A stretch of DNA of 64,000 nt from Mesorhizobium huakuii (lineage in GTDB: Bacteria > Pseudomonadota > Alphaproteobacteria > Rhizobiales > Rhizobiaceae), in the NCBI RefSeq assembly GCF_014189455.1, contig NZ_CP050296.1:1798001-1862000 (forward strand). The letters run 5' to 3'. Positions 35,373 to 43,719 of the stretch are shown piece by piece; positions within the stretch are counted from its first letter, which is position 1, and every line of letters starts with the position of its first letter. The notes below the pieces were generated by a model, which saw only the letters and a program-made list of their open reading frames with translations, ran no database searches and was not told the origin of the DNA. The translations under genes were made by a program, and so were the position numbers.

Positions 35373-35469
35373 GTGAGCGAATAGCAAGTAGTGAGTAGCG
35401 AATAGGGAATAGCACGAAGCCAGTTGGCCGCTATCAACTATTTCCCTACTCGCTATTCGCTACTCGCTA
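35373..35469. repeat. inverted TAGCGAATAG repeat between TRIC and grpE
   Basis: Left arm 35373-35412 (GAGTAGCGAATAGGGAATAG) and right arm 35436-35469 (CTATTTCCCTACTCGCTATT and more) are imperfect inverted copies around a 23-base loop. The element separates the grpE stop from the TRIC start and replaces the TRIC leader. The same motif flanks the other end of TRIC. Confidence 0.75.
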
Positions 35470-36102
35470 TCACGCATCCTTCTCCGCCTCGTCATTCACC
35501 GGCCCCGGCTCGACCGGCGCCTCGGCGGCGACTTTCGGGCCGCCCTTGGCGACGCCGACCATGGCCGGACGCAGCACGCGCTCACCAATCGAATAGCCCG
35601 GCTGCACGACCTGGACCACGGTGTTGGCCGGGACATCGGGATTGGGTACTTCGAACATGGCCTGGTGGAAATTGGGATCGAACTTCTCGCCTTCCGGAGC
35701 GAGTTTCTTGACCCCGTGCCGTTCCAGCGCCGACAGCATGGCGCGCTCGGTCAGGTCGACGCCTTCGATCAGCGCCTTGAAGCCGGCGTCACCCGACGCC
35801 TTGGCCTCCGCCGGAATGGCGTCCAGCGCGCGGCGCAGATTGTCCGACACCGACAGCATGTCGCGGGCGAAATTCGCAACCGCATAGGTGCGCGCGTCGT
35901 GCACGTCGCGCGCGGTGCGGCGGCGCAGGTTCTCCATCTCGGCCGCGACGCGCAGCGCGCGGTCCTTCAGCTCTTCATTTTCCTTCAGCAGCCGCACAAG
36001 CGCTTCATAATCGCCGTCAATGCTGCCTTCCGTGCGCTCGGCATTGGCCTCGGCCGCCTCGGCTTCACTGGGCGCGCGTTCGTCTTTTGTCTGGTCGCTC
36101 AT
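35470..36102 (-). CDS. grpE: nucleotide exchange factor GrpE
   Basis: Releases ADP from DnaK. 210 residues: an acidic N-terminus, a long coiled coil (about residues 30-75, [20 protein letters not shown] then [17 protein letters not shown]) and a beta domain with the signature [19 protein letters not shown]. An acidic, Pro/Ala-rich tail follows. Monocistronic here; dnaK and dnaJ are not in the window. A heat-shock promoter candidate lies 43 bp upstream. Confidence 0.95.
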   Translation of the reverse strand: MSDQTKDERAPSEAEAAEANAERTEGSIDGDYEALVRLLKENEELKDRALRVAAEMENLRRRTARDVHDARTYAVANFARDMLSVSDNLRRALDAIPAEAKASGDAGFKALIEGVDLTERAMLSALERHGVKKLAPEGEKFDPNFHQAMFEVPNPDVPANTVVQVVQPGYSIGERVLRPAMVGVAKGGPKVAAEAPVEPGPVNDEAEKDA

Positions 36103-36144
36103 CGCCGTTTCCCGTCATCTCGAATGGTATGGATTTTGTGCCCG

Positions 36145-36173
36145 ATATCGAGGTTTGGAAGCCAAAAATCAAG
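36145..36173 (-). promoter_or_regulatory. candidate sigma-32 (RpoH) promoter of grpE
   Basis: On the minus strand CTTGAT (36173-36168) is followed after 15 bases by CTCGATAT (36152-36145), resembling the alphaproteobacterial RpoH pattern CTTGAA / CCATAT-like. It is correctly placed about 43 bp before the grpE start. Confidence 0.4.
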
Positions 36174-36343
36174 GGGTAAGCGACCGTTAGGCCTTTGGCC
36201 GGAAATGAGCGGCGATCAATGGCGATCCTTCGATTTTAATTCAAATTTTACCAAAACTGCCGGCTTGGCTTGCCACAGAAGCGTGATGAGGGAACCATTC
36301 CCTTGCTGGAGGAGTTTCCGAGCCGACACAGGATATTGTAGTG

Positions 36344-36541
36344 ATGACCCGCGACAAGGCCGAAAAAGGAGAAAAGCTCGCCACCGAAGTCAGGCGCCAG
36401 TTCGGTGCCGAGGCGATGACGCGCTTTCTGCGCACCTTGCCGGCTTTCCGTGCCGAAGCCGACATTCCCAATCACTTCAGGGAGTTGCTTGACCATCTCG
36501 ATCGGATGGAGAGCAAAAGCCTCGGTGGTGGCCGCCAATAG
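36344..36541 (+). CDS. small conserved-looking protein of unknown function
   Basis: 65 residues, highly charged and helical: MTRDKAEKGEKLATEVRRQF, then AEAMTRFLRTLPAFRAEADI and HFRELLDHLDRMESK. No membrane segment, no cysteine, no recognised family. An AGGA site is correctly placed (GTG 36341 is an alternative start), and third-position GC is high as in its neighbours. It is divergent from grpE. A DNA- or protein-binding helical role is possible but unsupported. Confidence 0.5.
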   Translation: MTRDKAEKGEKLATEVRRQFGAEAMTRFLRTLPAFRAEADIPNHFRELLDHLDRMESKSLGGGRQ

Positions 36542-36551
36542 GGGGCACCCC

Positions 36552-36568
36552 GGCCGGGCATCCCGGCC
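36552..36568 (+). terminator. hairpin after the small charged protein gene
   Basis: A perfect 7-bp GC stem (GGCCGGG / CCCGGCC, loop CAT) lies 10 bp after the stop codon. There is no T-tract, so termination is only suggested. Confidence 0.4.
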
Positions 36569-36678
36569 TCTCAGGGCTCTGGAGGACCTACCCAGGAGCG
36601 CCTGTCGCGACAATTACGCACAGTAATTTTGCGTGAAGGTTGCCTTGCGGCGGCCACACGCCCCGCTTATGCTTCCTG

Positions 36679-37701
36679 ATGAACATGATTTCCCCCGATG
36701 CGGCCGCCAACAGCAAGCGCGCCTGGCTGAAGATTCTGGCGCGCTACAAGAAGCCGGATCGGCGACGCAGCGCCATCGAACTCGCCATCACCCTCATTCC
36801 GTTCGCCACGCTTTGGGCGCTGTCCTCGGCGGCCTATGCCTATGGCCATTGGTGGGGGCTGATCCTGATCCTGCCGGCGGCCGGGTTCCTGGTGCGCATC
36901 TTCATGATCCAGCACGATTGCGGCCATGGCTCTTTCTTCGCCAATCGATACGCCGACGACTGGATCGGCCGCGCGCTCGGCGTCCTGACGCTGACGCCCT
37001 ATGATTGCTGGCGGCGCGCCCACGCGACACATCATGCCAGCGCCGGCAATCTCGATGAGCGCGGCATGGGCGACATCCGGACGCTGACCGTTGCCGAATA
37101 CCGGCAATTGTCCTGGCGAGGCCGCCTCGCCTACCGCCTTTATCGCCACCCGCTGGTGATGTTCGGGCTGGGACCGATCTGGCTGTTCATCTTCTCGCAA
37201 AGGCTGCCCATCGGCATGATGCGCGGCGGCCTGACGCCCTGGGTGTCGTCGATGACCACCAACCTCGCCATCGCGCTTGCGGCAGCCCTTCTCATCTGGG
37301 CCGTCGGCCCCGGTGCGTTCCTGGTTGTCCATCTGCCGATCGTCATTCTCGCCGGCTCGGCCGGCATCTGGCTGTTCTACGTCCAGCACCAGTTCGAGGA
37401 GACGGAATGGGCAAAGGATGATGACTGGGAGTTCCAGCATGCCGCCCTGCATGGCTCGTCCTATTACGACCTACCGCCGGTGCTGAACTGGTTCACCGGC
37501 AACATCGGCGTCCACCACGTCCACCACCTCTCGGCCAAGGTGCCGGGCTACCGGCTACAGGAAGTGCTGCGCGATTATCCGGAGTTGCGCGGCATCGGTC
37601 GCGTCACGCTGCTCGACAGCCTGCGTTGCGTCAAACTGGCATTGTGGGACGAAAACCGCCGCAAGCTGGTGTCGTTCCGCGAAGCACGAGCGACGCTGTA
37701 G
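36679..37701 (+). CDS. membrane fatty acid desaturase
   Basis: Di-iron acyl-lipid desaturase of about 340 residues with four or more membrane helices. The three histidine boxes are complete: HDCGHGSFF, RAHATHHASAGNLD and GVHHVHHLS. It is probably an omega-6/delta-12-like enzyme introducing a double bond into membrane acyl chains; regiospecificity is not deducible. ATG 36679 (MNMISPDA) is preferred over the upstream in-frame ATG because the family homology begins after it; neither has a strong ribosome-binding site. Confidence 0.9.
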   Translation: MNMISPDAAANSKRAWLKILARYKKPDRRRSAIELAITLIPFATLWALSSAAYAYGHWWGLILILPAAGFLVRIFMIQHDCGHGSFFANRYADDWIGRALGVLTLTPYDCWRRAHATHHASAGNLDERGMGDIRTLTVAEYRQLSWRGRLAYRLYRHPLVMFGLGPIWLFIFSQRLPIGMMRGGLTPWVSSMTTNLAIALAAALLIWAVGPGAFLVVHLPIVILAGSAGIWLFYVQHQFEETEWAKDDDWEFQHAALHGSSYYDLPPVLNWFTGNIGVHHVHHLSAKVPGYRLQEVLRDYPELRGIGRVTLLDSLRCVKLALWDENRRKLVSFREARATL

Positions 37702-37706
37702 ACCGA

Positions 37707-37728
37707 CCGCCGCGCCGTGGCGCGGCGG
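37707..37728. terminator. GC-rich hairpin between convergent desaturase and PfpI genes
   Basis: A perfect 10-bp stem (CCGCCGCGCC / GGCGCGGCGG) with a two-base GT between the arms (effective tetraloop CGTG) lies 5 bp after the desaturase stop and 18 bp before the PfpI stop, suiting a shared terminator despite the lack of a T-tract. Confidence 0.5.
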
Positions 37729-37746
37729 CGGAAGCAAACGCCCTGT

Positions 37747-38367
37747 TCAGGCCGCCTGGCGCTCGTCGCGCATCAGGATCTCGCCATGGCGGATCTCGGT
37801 GCCAAGCACCTTCAGGCATTCACGGATGAAGTTGGACAGGCCGGGCCAGCCCTTGGCTGACACGAGATTGCCGTCGACATGGGCGCCGGTCGGCGCCACG
37901 TCGATATAGATGCCGCCGGCCAGCGTCACTTCCGGCTCGCAATAGTGTAGTGCCGCCACTTCCCTGCCCCGCACCACGCCGTCGACGGCGATCAGGATTT
38001 GCACCCCATGGCAGATGGTGAAGATCGGCTTGCCGGCTTCGTGGAAATGCCGCACCAGAGCCTGCACCCGCTTGTCGATACGAATGTATTCGGGACCGCG
38101 CCCACCCGCCGCGTAGACGGCATCGTATTGGGCCGGATCCACCTCGGAAAACGTCTTGTTGAGGATGTAGTCGTGGCCAAGCTTTTCCGTATAGGTCTGA
38201 TGGCCTTCGAAGTCGTGCAGCGAGGTTTTCAGGACATCGCCCGCCTTCTTGTCCGGGCAGACGACATGCACCGTGTGGCCGACGGCATGCATGGCCTGTT
38301 CAAAGACGAAAATCTCATACTCCTCGCTGAACTCGCCAACGAGCATCAATATTTTCTTGCCAGCCAT
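37747..38367 (-). CDS. DJ-1/PfpI family protein
   Basis: A 206-residue class I glutamine amidotransferase-like fold protein. The nucleophile-elbow cysteine is in PIFTICHGVQILIA, preceded by the conserved acid strand AVYAAGGRGPEYIR. Family members are stress proteases, deglycases or hydratases; the reaction cannot be told. The start at 38367 (MAGKKILMLVGEF) has a GGGAGGAA site. Two palindromic sites lie upstream. Confidence 0.85.
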   Translation of the reverse strand: MAGKKILMLVGEFSEEYEIFVFEQAMHAVGHTVHVVCPDKKAGDVLKTSLHDFEGHQTYTEKLGHDYILNKTFSEVDPAQYDAVYAAGGRGPEYIRIDKRVQALVRHFHEAGKPIFTICHGVQILIAVDGVVRGREVAALHYCEPEVTLAGGIYIDVAPTGAHVDGNLVSAKGWPGLSNFIRECLKVLGTEIRHGEILMRDERQAA

Positions 38368-38466
38368 TCCCGGTTCCTCCCTTGTGGCCATATTTATTTC
38401 GGGTCGTGAAATAATAGACCTATCCTAAGGGCAGGACAGCGAAAGGGAAAGTGTAAATCGCACAAT

Positions 38467-38551
38467 TGGTACGACCAGTTTTCTTCATTCTCTGCCAAAG
38501 ACGCTCCAGGCAGTCTTGCTTCTAACGAAAACAGCACCGCTGGTTCGACCA
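38467..38551. promoter_or_regulatory. pair of TGGTNCGACCA palindromes upstream of the PfpI gene
   Basis: TGGTACGACCA (38467-38477) and TGGTTCGACCA (38541-38551) share the TGGT-N3-ACCA form used by several GntR/FadR-type repressors. Centres are 74 bp apart, close to seven helical turns, which would allow cooperative looping. The regulator is not identified. Confidence 0.4.
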
Positions 38552-38560
38552 AAGCGGCAG

Positions 38561-40168
38561 TCAGGCCGCTGCCTTGATCATATCTGCGGCCTTTTCGGCG
38601 ATCATGATGGTCGGCGCGTTGGTGTTGCCGCCGATCAGTGTCGGCATCACCGAGGCATCGACGACGCGCAAGGCCTCAAGCCTGTGGACCCGCAATTGCG
38701 GATCGACCACCGCCATCTCGTCGACGCCCATCTTGCAGGTGCCAACCGGGTGATAGATCGTGTCGGCGCGGGCACGGATGTGGGACATCAACTCCGCGTC
38801 GCTCGAAACACCGGCGGTGTAGATCTCCTTGTGGCGATATCTGGCCAGCGCCGGCGCCTCCAGGATACCGCGCATCATCCTGACCCCCTTGAGCAAAAGC
38901 TCGGCGTCCCGTTCGTCCGAAAGAAAGCGCGGATCAATGCGCGGTGGTGCCATGGGATCATGAGTCGACAGCCCGACCTCTCCGCGCGAATGCGGCCGCA
39001 GCACGCAGACATGGCAGGAAAAGCCATATCCCATATGCAGCTTGCGGCCATGATCATCCACGATGGCGATGCAGAAATGCAGTTGAAGGTCGGGCCGTTC
39101 TATCGCCGGATCGGATTTGAGGAAGGCACCGCCTTCGGCATAGGGCGTGGCGATCATACCGCCGCCATCTTTCCGCCAGCGCAGCAAGTGCCGCAGCAGG
39201 CCAGGTAGGCCGCGCAGGCCGATACCCATCATGTCGGCATCCTTTGACGTCCAGCCCATGATGAAATCGAGGTGGTCTTGCAGGTTCTTGCCAACGCCGG
39301 GCAGTTCATGAATGACCGGAATACCATGCATGGCAAGCTCGGCAGCCGGGCCAATGCCCGACAGCAACAGGAGCTGAGGCGAACCGAAGGCGCCACCGCA
39401 GACGATCACCTCGCGCCTGGATTTCGCAACGGCTTCGCCCTTCCCCGCGCGATACCGCACGCCGGTGGCGCGCTTGCCATCGAGGATGACCGCCGTGGCA
39501 TGCGCTCCAGTGATGACGGTAAGGTTCGACCTGTTCATGACCGGTTGCAGATAGGCAGCGGCCGCCGAGCAGCGCTCGCCATTACGGCGTTCACCCCAGA
39601 ATTGCGTCACCTGATAAAGTCCGGCACCTTCCTGTTCGACGCCGTTGAAATCATCGTTGCGGCGGATCTGGTTTTCGCCGCAGGCCTCGACAAAGGCCCG
39701 GGAGAGCGGACGTGGCTCTTGCTGCTCGGCAACCCGCAGCGGCCCGTCACCGCCATGCAGAGCATCAGCGCCGCGTTGATTGCCTTCCGCCCGTCGGAAA
39801 TAGGGCAGCACCTCGTCCCATGACCAGCCGTCGCAGCCGAGGTCGGCCCATTCGTCATAGTCGCCGCGGTGCCCGCGCGTATAGAGCATGGCATTGATGG
39901 CGCTGGATCCGCCCAGCGCCTTGCCGCGCGGCTGGTAGCCCTTGCGGCCGCCAAGACCCTGCTGCGGCACCGTCTCGAACGCCCAGTTGTTGATCTTCGG
40001 CCGGCCCGGCAACAGTGCGATGATGCCTGCCGGCGCGCGGATAAGCAGGTTGCTGCCCGCGCCGCCGGCTTCGATCAGGCAGACCGTTTTCGATGAATCT
40101 TCGGACAGCCGCGCGGCAAGCGTGCAGCCGGCGGACCCACCACCGGCGATGACATAGTCGAAATCCAT
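38561..40168 (-). CDS. GMC family FAD-dependent alcohol/choline dehydrogenase-like oxidoreductase
   Basis: A 535-residue flavoprotein. The N-terminal FAD-binding GGGSAGCTLAARLSE, the GMC signature 1 region GKALGGSSAINAMLYTRG and signature 2 GAFGSPQLLLLSGIGP are present. The C-terminal active site has YHPVGTCKMG (His) and NTNAPTIMIAEKAAD (Asn). It is close to choline/glucose-methanol-choline dehydrogenases, but betB/betI are absent nearby, so the substrate alcohol is unknown. Confidence 0.9.
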   Translation of the reverse strand: MDFDYVIAGGGSAGCTLAARLSEDSSKTVCLIEAGGAGSNLLIRAPAGIIALLPGRPKINNWAFETVPQQGLGGRKGYQPRGKALGGSSAINAMLYTRGHRGDYDEWADLGCDGWSWDEVLPYFRRAEGNQRGADALHGGDGPLRVAEQQEPRPLSRAFVEACGENQIRRNDDFNGVEQEGAGLYQVTQFWGERRNGERCSAAAAYLQPVMNRSNLTVITGAHATAVILDGKRATGVRYRAGKGEAVAKSRREVIVCGGAFGSPQLLLLSGIGPAAELAMHGIPVIHELPGVGKNLQDHLDFIMGWTSKDADMMGIGLRGLPGLLRHLLRWRKDGGGMIATPYAEGGAFLKSDPAIERPDLQLHFCIAIVDDHGRKLHMGYGFSCHVCVLRPHSRGEVGLSTHDPMAPPRIDPRFLSDERDAELLLKGVRMMRGILEAPALARYRHKEIYTAGVSSDAELMSHIRARADTIYHPVGTCKMGVDEMAVVDPQLRVHRLEALRVVDASVMPTLIGGNTNAPTIMIAEKAADMIKAAA

Positions 40169-40264
40169 GACTCCCTCCCTCGCACCCGGCGGATGTTTCC
40201 GTCCGGATGACCAAGAGAAAGCTCGATTACGGCCTATGTAAAGACGCGCGCGATTACCGCTGCG

Positions 40265-40798
40265 TCAGCTGTTACGAACGCGCCGCCAGGAATATTTCGG
40301 CCCCTTTGGCTCCGGCACAGCGGTTGGCTGATAGTAGAGTCCCAGCCCGCCGGTGCGGCCCTCTTCCAGGCGTTTCAGCAGCACCGGGTTGGAAATCTCG
40401 AACTCGTCGAAGCCCAGCCGCAGCATATGCGGCAACGGGTCGATCAGAACCTGGCCGGTGGCGCGAACGGCACCTTCGAAATGGTAGCGGCTACGCAGCA
40501 GTTCAGCCTTGGAGAAGGAACGCCCATCGCTGAAGGCCGGGAAGACCAGCGCCACCAGCGACAGCTGGTCGAGCAGGTCCGCTATCTTCTCGAGCTGATC
40601 GCCGGGCTGCAGCACCACGCCGAGCCGCTCCTTGGCCGACCGACGCACCTCCGGATCAAGGTCGAGGAACGCCTGCAGCGGCAGGATGAAACGGCCATTG
40701 CCGGAAAGCGCGTCCGCACTTTCGGCATGAGCCCACTCATCCTCGCGAAAACCCTCAGGGGTCCAGAGCCGGGTCTCCGGTATCGTCGTTTCGGTCAT
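40265..40798 (-). CDS. DUF934 family protein of sulfate assimilation
   Basis: A 177-residue protein with the core FSDGRSFSKAELLRSRY and GFDEFEISNP, defining DUF934. This family sits beside sulfite reductase genes in many proteobacteria and is thought to assist sulfite reduction; no catalytic activity is proven. It is downstream of cysH on the same strand but separated by 172 bp containing a palindromic repeat. The start has an AGGA site. Confidence 0.82.
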   Translation of the reverse strand: MTETTIPETRLWTPEGFREDEWAHAESADALSGNGRFILPLQAFLDLDPEVRRSAKERLGVVLQPGDQLEKIADLLDQLSLVALVFPAFSDGRSFSKAELLRSRYHFEGAVRATGQVLIDPLPHMLRLGFDEFEISNPVLLKRLEEGRTGGLGLYYQPTAVPEPKGPKYSWRRVRNS

Positions 40799-40841
40799 AA
40801 AAAAGGTCCTAAATATTCAAACGAGCCAAGGATGTGTTGAG

Positions 40842-40959
40842 ATTCAGGTCAGGCTGCGCCGAAAATGGCGGCTTCCGAGAACCGGAGCGGAGCGTACTTG
40901 AAGTACGTGAGCACCGGAAGCGCAGGAAGCTGCCGTTTGCAGGCCAGCCTCACCTGAAT
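40842..40959. repeat. 118-bp imperfect palindromic repeat element
   Basis: The ends ATTCAGGTCAGGCTG and CAGCCTCACCTGAAT are inverted, as are inner CTTCCGAGAACCGG and CCGGAAGCGCAGGAAG blocks around a central CGTACTTGAAGTACG. Size and nested symmetry match the RIME/Bru-RS class of rhizobial and Brucella intergenic elements. It lies inside the sulfate-assimilation operon between cysH and the DUF934 gene. Confidence 0.75.
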
Positions 40960-40970
40960 ATCAGCATACC

Positions 40971-41735
40971 CTACAGTGATGCGTCGGTCAGCGACACTTC
41001 CAGTCCCGACAGGTGAATGCCGCACTCGGTCTTGGCATGACCGGCCCAGCGGCCGCTGCGTGCGTCTTCGCCCGGCTGCACCGGCTGCGTGCACGGGAAG
41101 CAGCCGATCGACAGATAGCCATAGGCGACCAGCGGATTTTCACGCAGCGCATGCGCGCGCATGTAGTCCGCCTGATCCGATGTCGTCCAATGCGCCAGCG
41201 GATTGATGCGGATGCGCGGGCCGACAGCCTCGAACACCGGCAGTCCTGCCCGCGTCGAGGCCTGGAAGCGCTTACGGCCGGTGAACCAGGCGCGAAACGG
41301 CGCCACACCGCGCGCCAGCGGCTCGACCTTGCGCACGTCGCAGCAGGCATCGGTGTTGCTCTGGTGCAGATTGCCCGTCGGGTCGATCCGCTCGAGCGCG
41401 GCCTCCTCGGGCTTGATCACCCGAATGTTGGTCAGCCCGAAATCGGCGACGAGCGCGTCACGGTAGCCGAGCGTCTCCTCGAAATGCTTGCCGGTGTCGA
41501 GGAAGATGACCGGCAGCGTACGGTCGATCTCGGCGATCATGTGCAGCAGCACCGCTGAATCCGCCCCGAAGGACGACACCGCGGCGATCTCGTCGTGAAA
41601 CAGTTCGCGGGCCGAGCGTTCGATGATCTCGAGCGGCTTCAGATGGCCATAGAGCGCATCAAGCCCCGCCGCTTTCGCGGCGGCGCCGTCATCGACATCG
41701 GCTATCCGGTCAAGCGGCCTTGGCTTCGCCAGCAT
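40971..41735 (-). CDS. cysH: phosphoadenylyl/adenylyl-sulfate reductase, Fe-S (APS) type
   Basis: Reduces activated sulfate to sulfite with thioredoxin. 254 residues: the SSFGADSAVLLHMI P-loop-like motif, the cysteine pair in DACCDVRKVEPL and a second pair in SIGCFPCTQPV provide ligands of a [4Fe-4S] cluster, which points to the plant-type APS reductase and not the E. coli PAPS enzyme. The catalytic cysteine is in KTECGIHLSG. The start at 41735 overlaps cysI by 26 bp. Confidence 0.93.
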   Translation of the reverse strand: MLAKPRPLDRIADVDDGAAAKAAGLDALYGHLKPLEIIERSARELFHDEIAAVSSFGADSAVLLHMIAEIDRTLPVIFLDTGKHFEETLGYRDALVADFGLTNIRVIKPEEAALERIDPTGNLHQSNTDACCDVRKVEPLARGVAPFRAWFTGRKRFQASTRAGLPVFEAVGPRIRINPLAHWTTSDQADYMRAHALRENPLVAYGYLSIGCFPCTQPVQPGEDARSGRWAGHAKTECGIHLSGLEVSLTDASL

Positions 41736-43380
41736 AGAGCGCCTCCTTGAACGGCGCGGGACCGACACGGCGGTAGGCGTCGATGAATTTTTCCTGCGGG
41801 TTGAGCCGAAGGCCGAGATAGGTCTCGACGATCTGCTCGATGGCGTCGGTGATCTCTTCCGACGAGAAACCACGGCCGATGATTTCGCCGACCGACGTGT
41901 TCTCGTCGGCCGAGCCGCCCAGCGTCACCTGATAGAGCTCGGAGCCCTTCTTCTCGACGCCGAGTATGCCGATATGGCCGACATGGTGGTGGCCGCAGGC
42001 ATTGATGCAGCCTGAGATCTTCAGCTTCAACTCGCCGATCTCGCGCTGCCGTTCCAGCGAGGCGAAGCGTTGCGAGATTTCCTGCGCGATCGGGATCGAG
42101 CGCGCGGTGGCCAGCGCGCAATAGTCGAGCCCTGGGCACGAGATGATGTCCGATATCAAATTGGAATTGGCCGTCGCCAACCCGATGTCGACCAGCGCGT
42201 CATAAACGGCTTTGAGGTCGGCACGCGCCACATGCGGCAGGATCAGGTTCTGCTCATGGCTGACACGCAGCTCGTCGAAGGCGTATTTCTCGGCGATGTC
42301 GGCGACCGCTTCCATCTGGCTGTCCGAAGCGTCGCCCGGCACCTCGCCGATACCCTTGAGCGAGATCGTCACCGCCGCATAGTCGGGATGGCGGTGCGTC
42401 ACCACGTTCTGGTCGAGCCATTCCGAGAAGCCTTTGGAATCGAGGCGCGCCAGCTTGACCGCCTGGTCGCCTTCCGGCCGATCGGCGAGCGCCGGCGGCG
42501 CGAAATAGGCCTCGATGGCGCGGATGTCGGCATCCGGTAGCTTCAGCTCGGCGTCCTTCAACTCCTGCCACTCGGCCTCGACCTGGCGGGTGATTTCCTC
42601 GACGCCGGTCTCGTGGACGAGGATCTTGATGCGCGCCTTGTATTTGTTGTCGCGGCGGCCATAGAGATTGTAAACGCGCAGGATCGCCGTGCAGTAGGAC
42701 AGCAGATCGGCCTCCGGCAGGAAGTCGCGGATTTTCCTCGCCACCATCGGCGTGCGGCCCTGGCCGCCGCCGATATAGACGGCAAAGCCGAGTTCGCCGG
42801 CGGCGTTCTTCTTCAAATGCAGGCCGATATCGTGCGTCTGGATGGCAGCACGGTCGCGCTCGGCACCCGTCACCGCGATCTTGAATTTCCTGGGCAGGAA
42901 CGAGAATTCCGGATGCACCGACGACCATTGCCGCAGGATTTCCGCATAGGGGCGCGGGTCGGCGACCTCGTCGGCGGCGGCACCGGCAAAGTGGTCGGCA
43001 GTGACGTTGCGGATGCAGTTGCCGCTGGTCTGGATCGCGTGCATCTCGACGCTGGCGAGATCGGCCAGGATCGCCGGAATGTCCGACAGCGCCGGCCAGT
43101 TGAACTGGATGTTCTGGCGCGTGGTGAAATGGCCGTAGCCCTTGTCGTATTTGCGGGCGATATGGCCGAGCATGCGCAGCTGCTTGCCGTTCAGCGTGCC
43201 ATAGGGCACCGCGATGCGCAGCATATAGGCGTGCAGTTGCAGGTAGACGCCGTTCATCAGCCTGAGCGGCCGAAACTGGTCCTCGGTGATCTCGCCGGAC
43301 AGCCGGCGCTCAACCTGGTCGCTGAACTCGGCGACGCGGGCCTGGACAAAATCGTGGTCGAACTCATCGTAACGGTACAT
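41710..43380 (-). CDS. cysI: assimilatory sulfite reductase hemoprotein subunit
   Basis: Six-electron reduction of sulfite to sulfide. 556 residues with two ferredoxin-like/siroheme repeats. Siroheme/Fe-S cysteines appear as CPGLDYCALATARS and ISGCINACGHHHVGHIGILG; the N-terminal repeat has TRQNIQFNWPAL and TSGNCIRNVTADHF. No CysJ flavoprotein gene is present, so the electron donor is probably ferredoxin or another reductase. Centre of the cysG-DUF2849-cysI-cysH-DUF934 operon. Confidence 0.92.
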   Translation of the reverse strand: MYRYDEFDHDFVQARVAEFSDQVERRLSGEITEDQFRPLRLMNGVYLQLHAYMLRIAVPYGTLNGKQLRMLGHIARKYDKGYGHFTTRQNIQFNWPALSDIPAILADLASVEMHAIQTSGNCIRNVTADHFAGAAADEVADPRPYAEILRQWSSVHPEFSFLPRKFKIAVTGAERDRAAIQTHDIGLHLKKNAAGELGFAVYIGGGQGRTPMVARKIRDFLPEADLLSYCTAILRVYNLYGRRDNKYKARIKILVHETGVEEITRQVEAEWQELKDAELKLPDADIRAIEAYFAPPALADRPEGDQAVKLARLDSKGFSEWLDQNVVTHRHPDYAAVTISLKGIGEVPGDASDSQMEAVADIAEKYAFDELRVSHEQNLILPHVARADLKAVYDALVDIGLATANSNLISDIISCPGLDYCALATARSIPIAQEISQRFASLERQREIGELKLKISGCINACGHHHVGHIGILGVEKKGSELYQVTLGGSADENTSVGEIIGRGFSSEEITDAIEQIVETYLGLRLNPQEKFIDAYRRVGPAPFKEALYAGEAKAA

Positions 43381-43425
43381 GCTTCGTCTTTCAGGGCGCG
43401 TCCGCCCGTTTCACTTAAATCCTGG

Positions 43426-43719
43426 CTACGCCGCCCGCTCTGCCTGCTTGCCGAGATCGCCGCGGATGGTCGGGCCCGCGGCGCGGATTTTCTCGCGCAG
43501 CCGCACCGGCTCGACGACACCGTCGACGACCTCCGCGTCGATCAGATTGACGTCGACCACCTCATTGTCGGCATAGGCCTTGGCACCGATCGCCTCCAGG
43601 CGGTCCTCGGCCGTCTTGTCATGGGCTAGGTCGGCGTGGTCCACCGTCTCGGCCCAGCCGCCATCGGCATACCAGACGGCGATGCCATCGGTCAGGCGGT
43701 TGGCGGTCAGTATCTTCAT
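43426..43719 (-). CDS. DUF2849 family protein
   Basis: A 97-residue protein (KILTANRLTDGIAVWYADGG ... PVRLREKIRAAGPTIR) found between cysG and cysI in alphaproteobacteria. It is probably an accessory to sulfite reductase; no enzymatic motif is visible. The start overlaps the cysG stop by 4 bp, showing coupling. Confidence 0.85.
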   Translation of the reverse strand: MKILTANRLTDGIAVWYADGGWAETVDHADLAHDKTAEDRLEAIGAKAYADNEVVDVNLIDAEVVDGVVEPVRLREKIRAAGPTIRGDLGKQAERAA

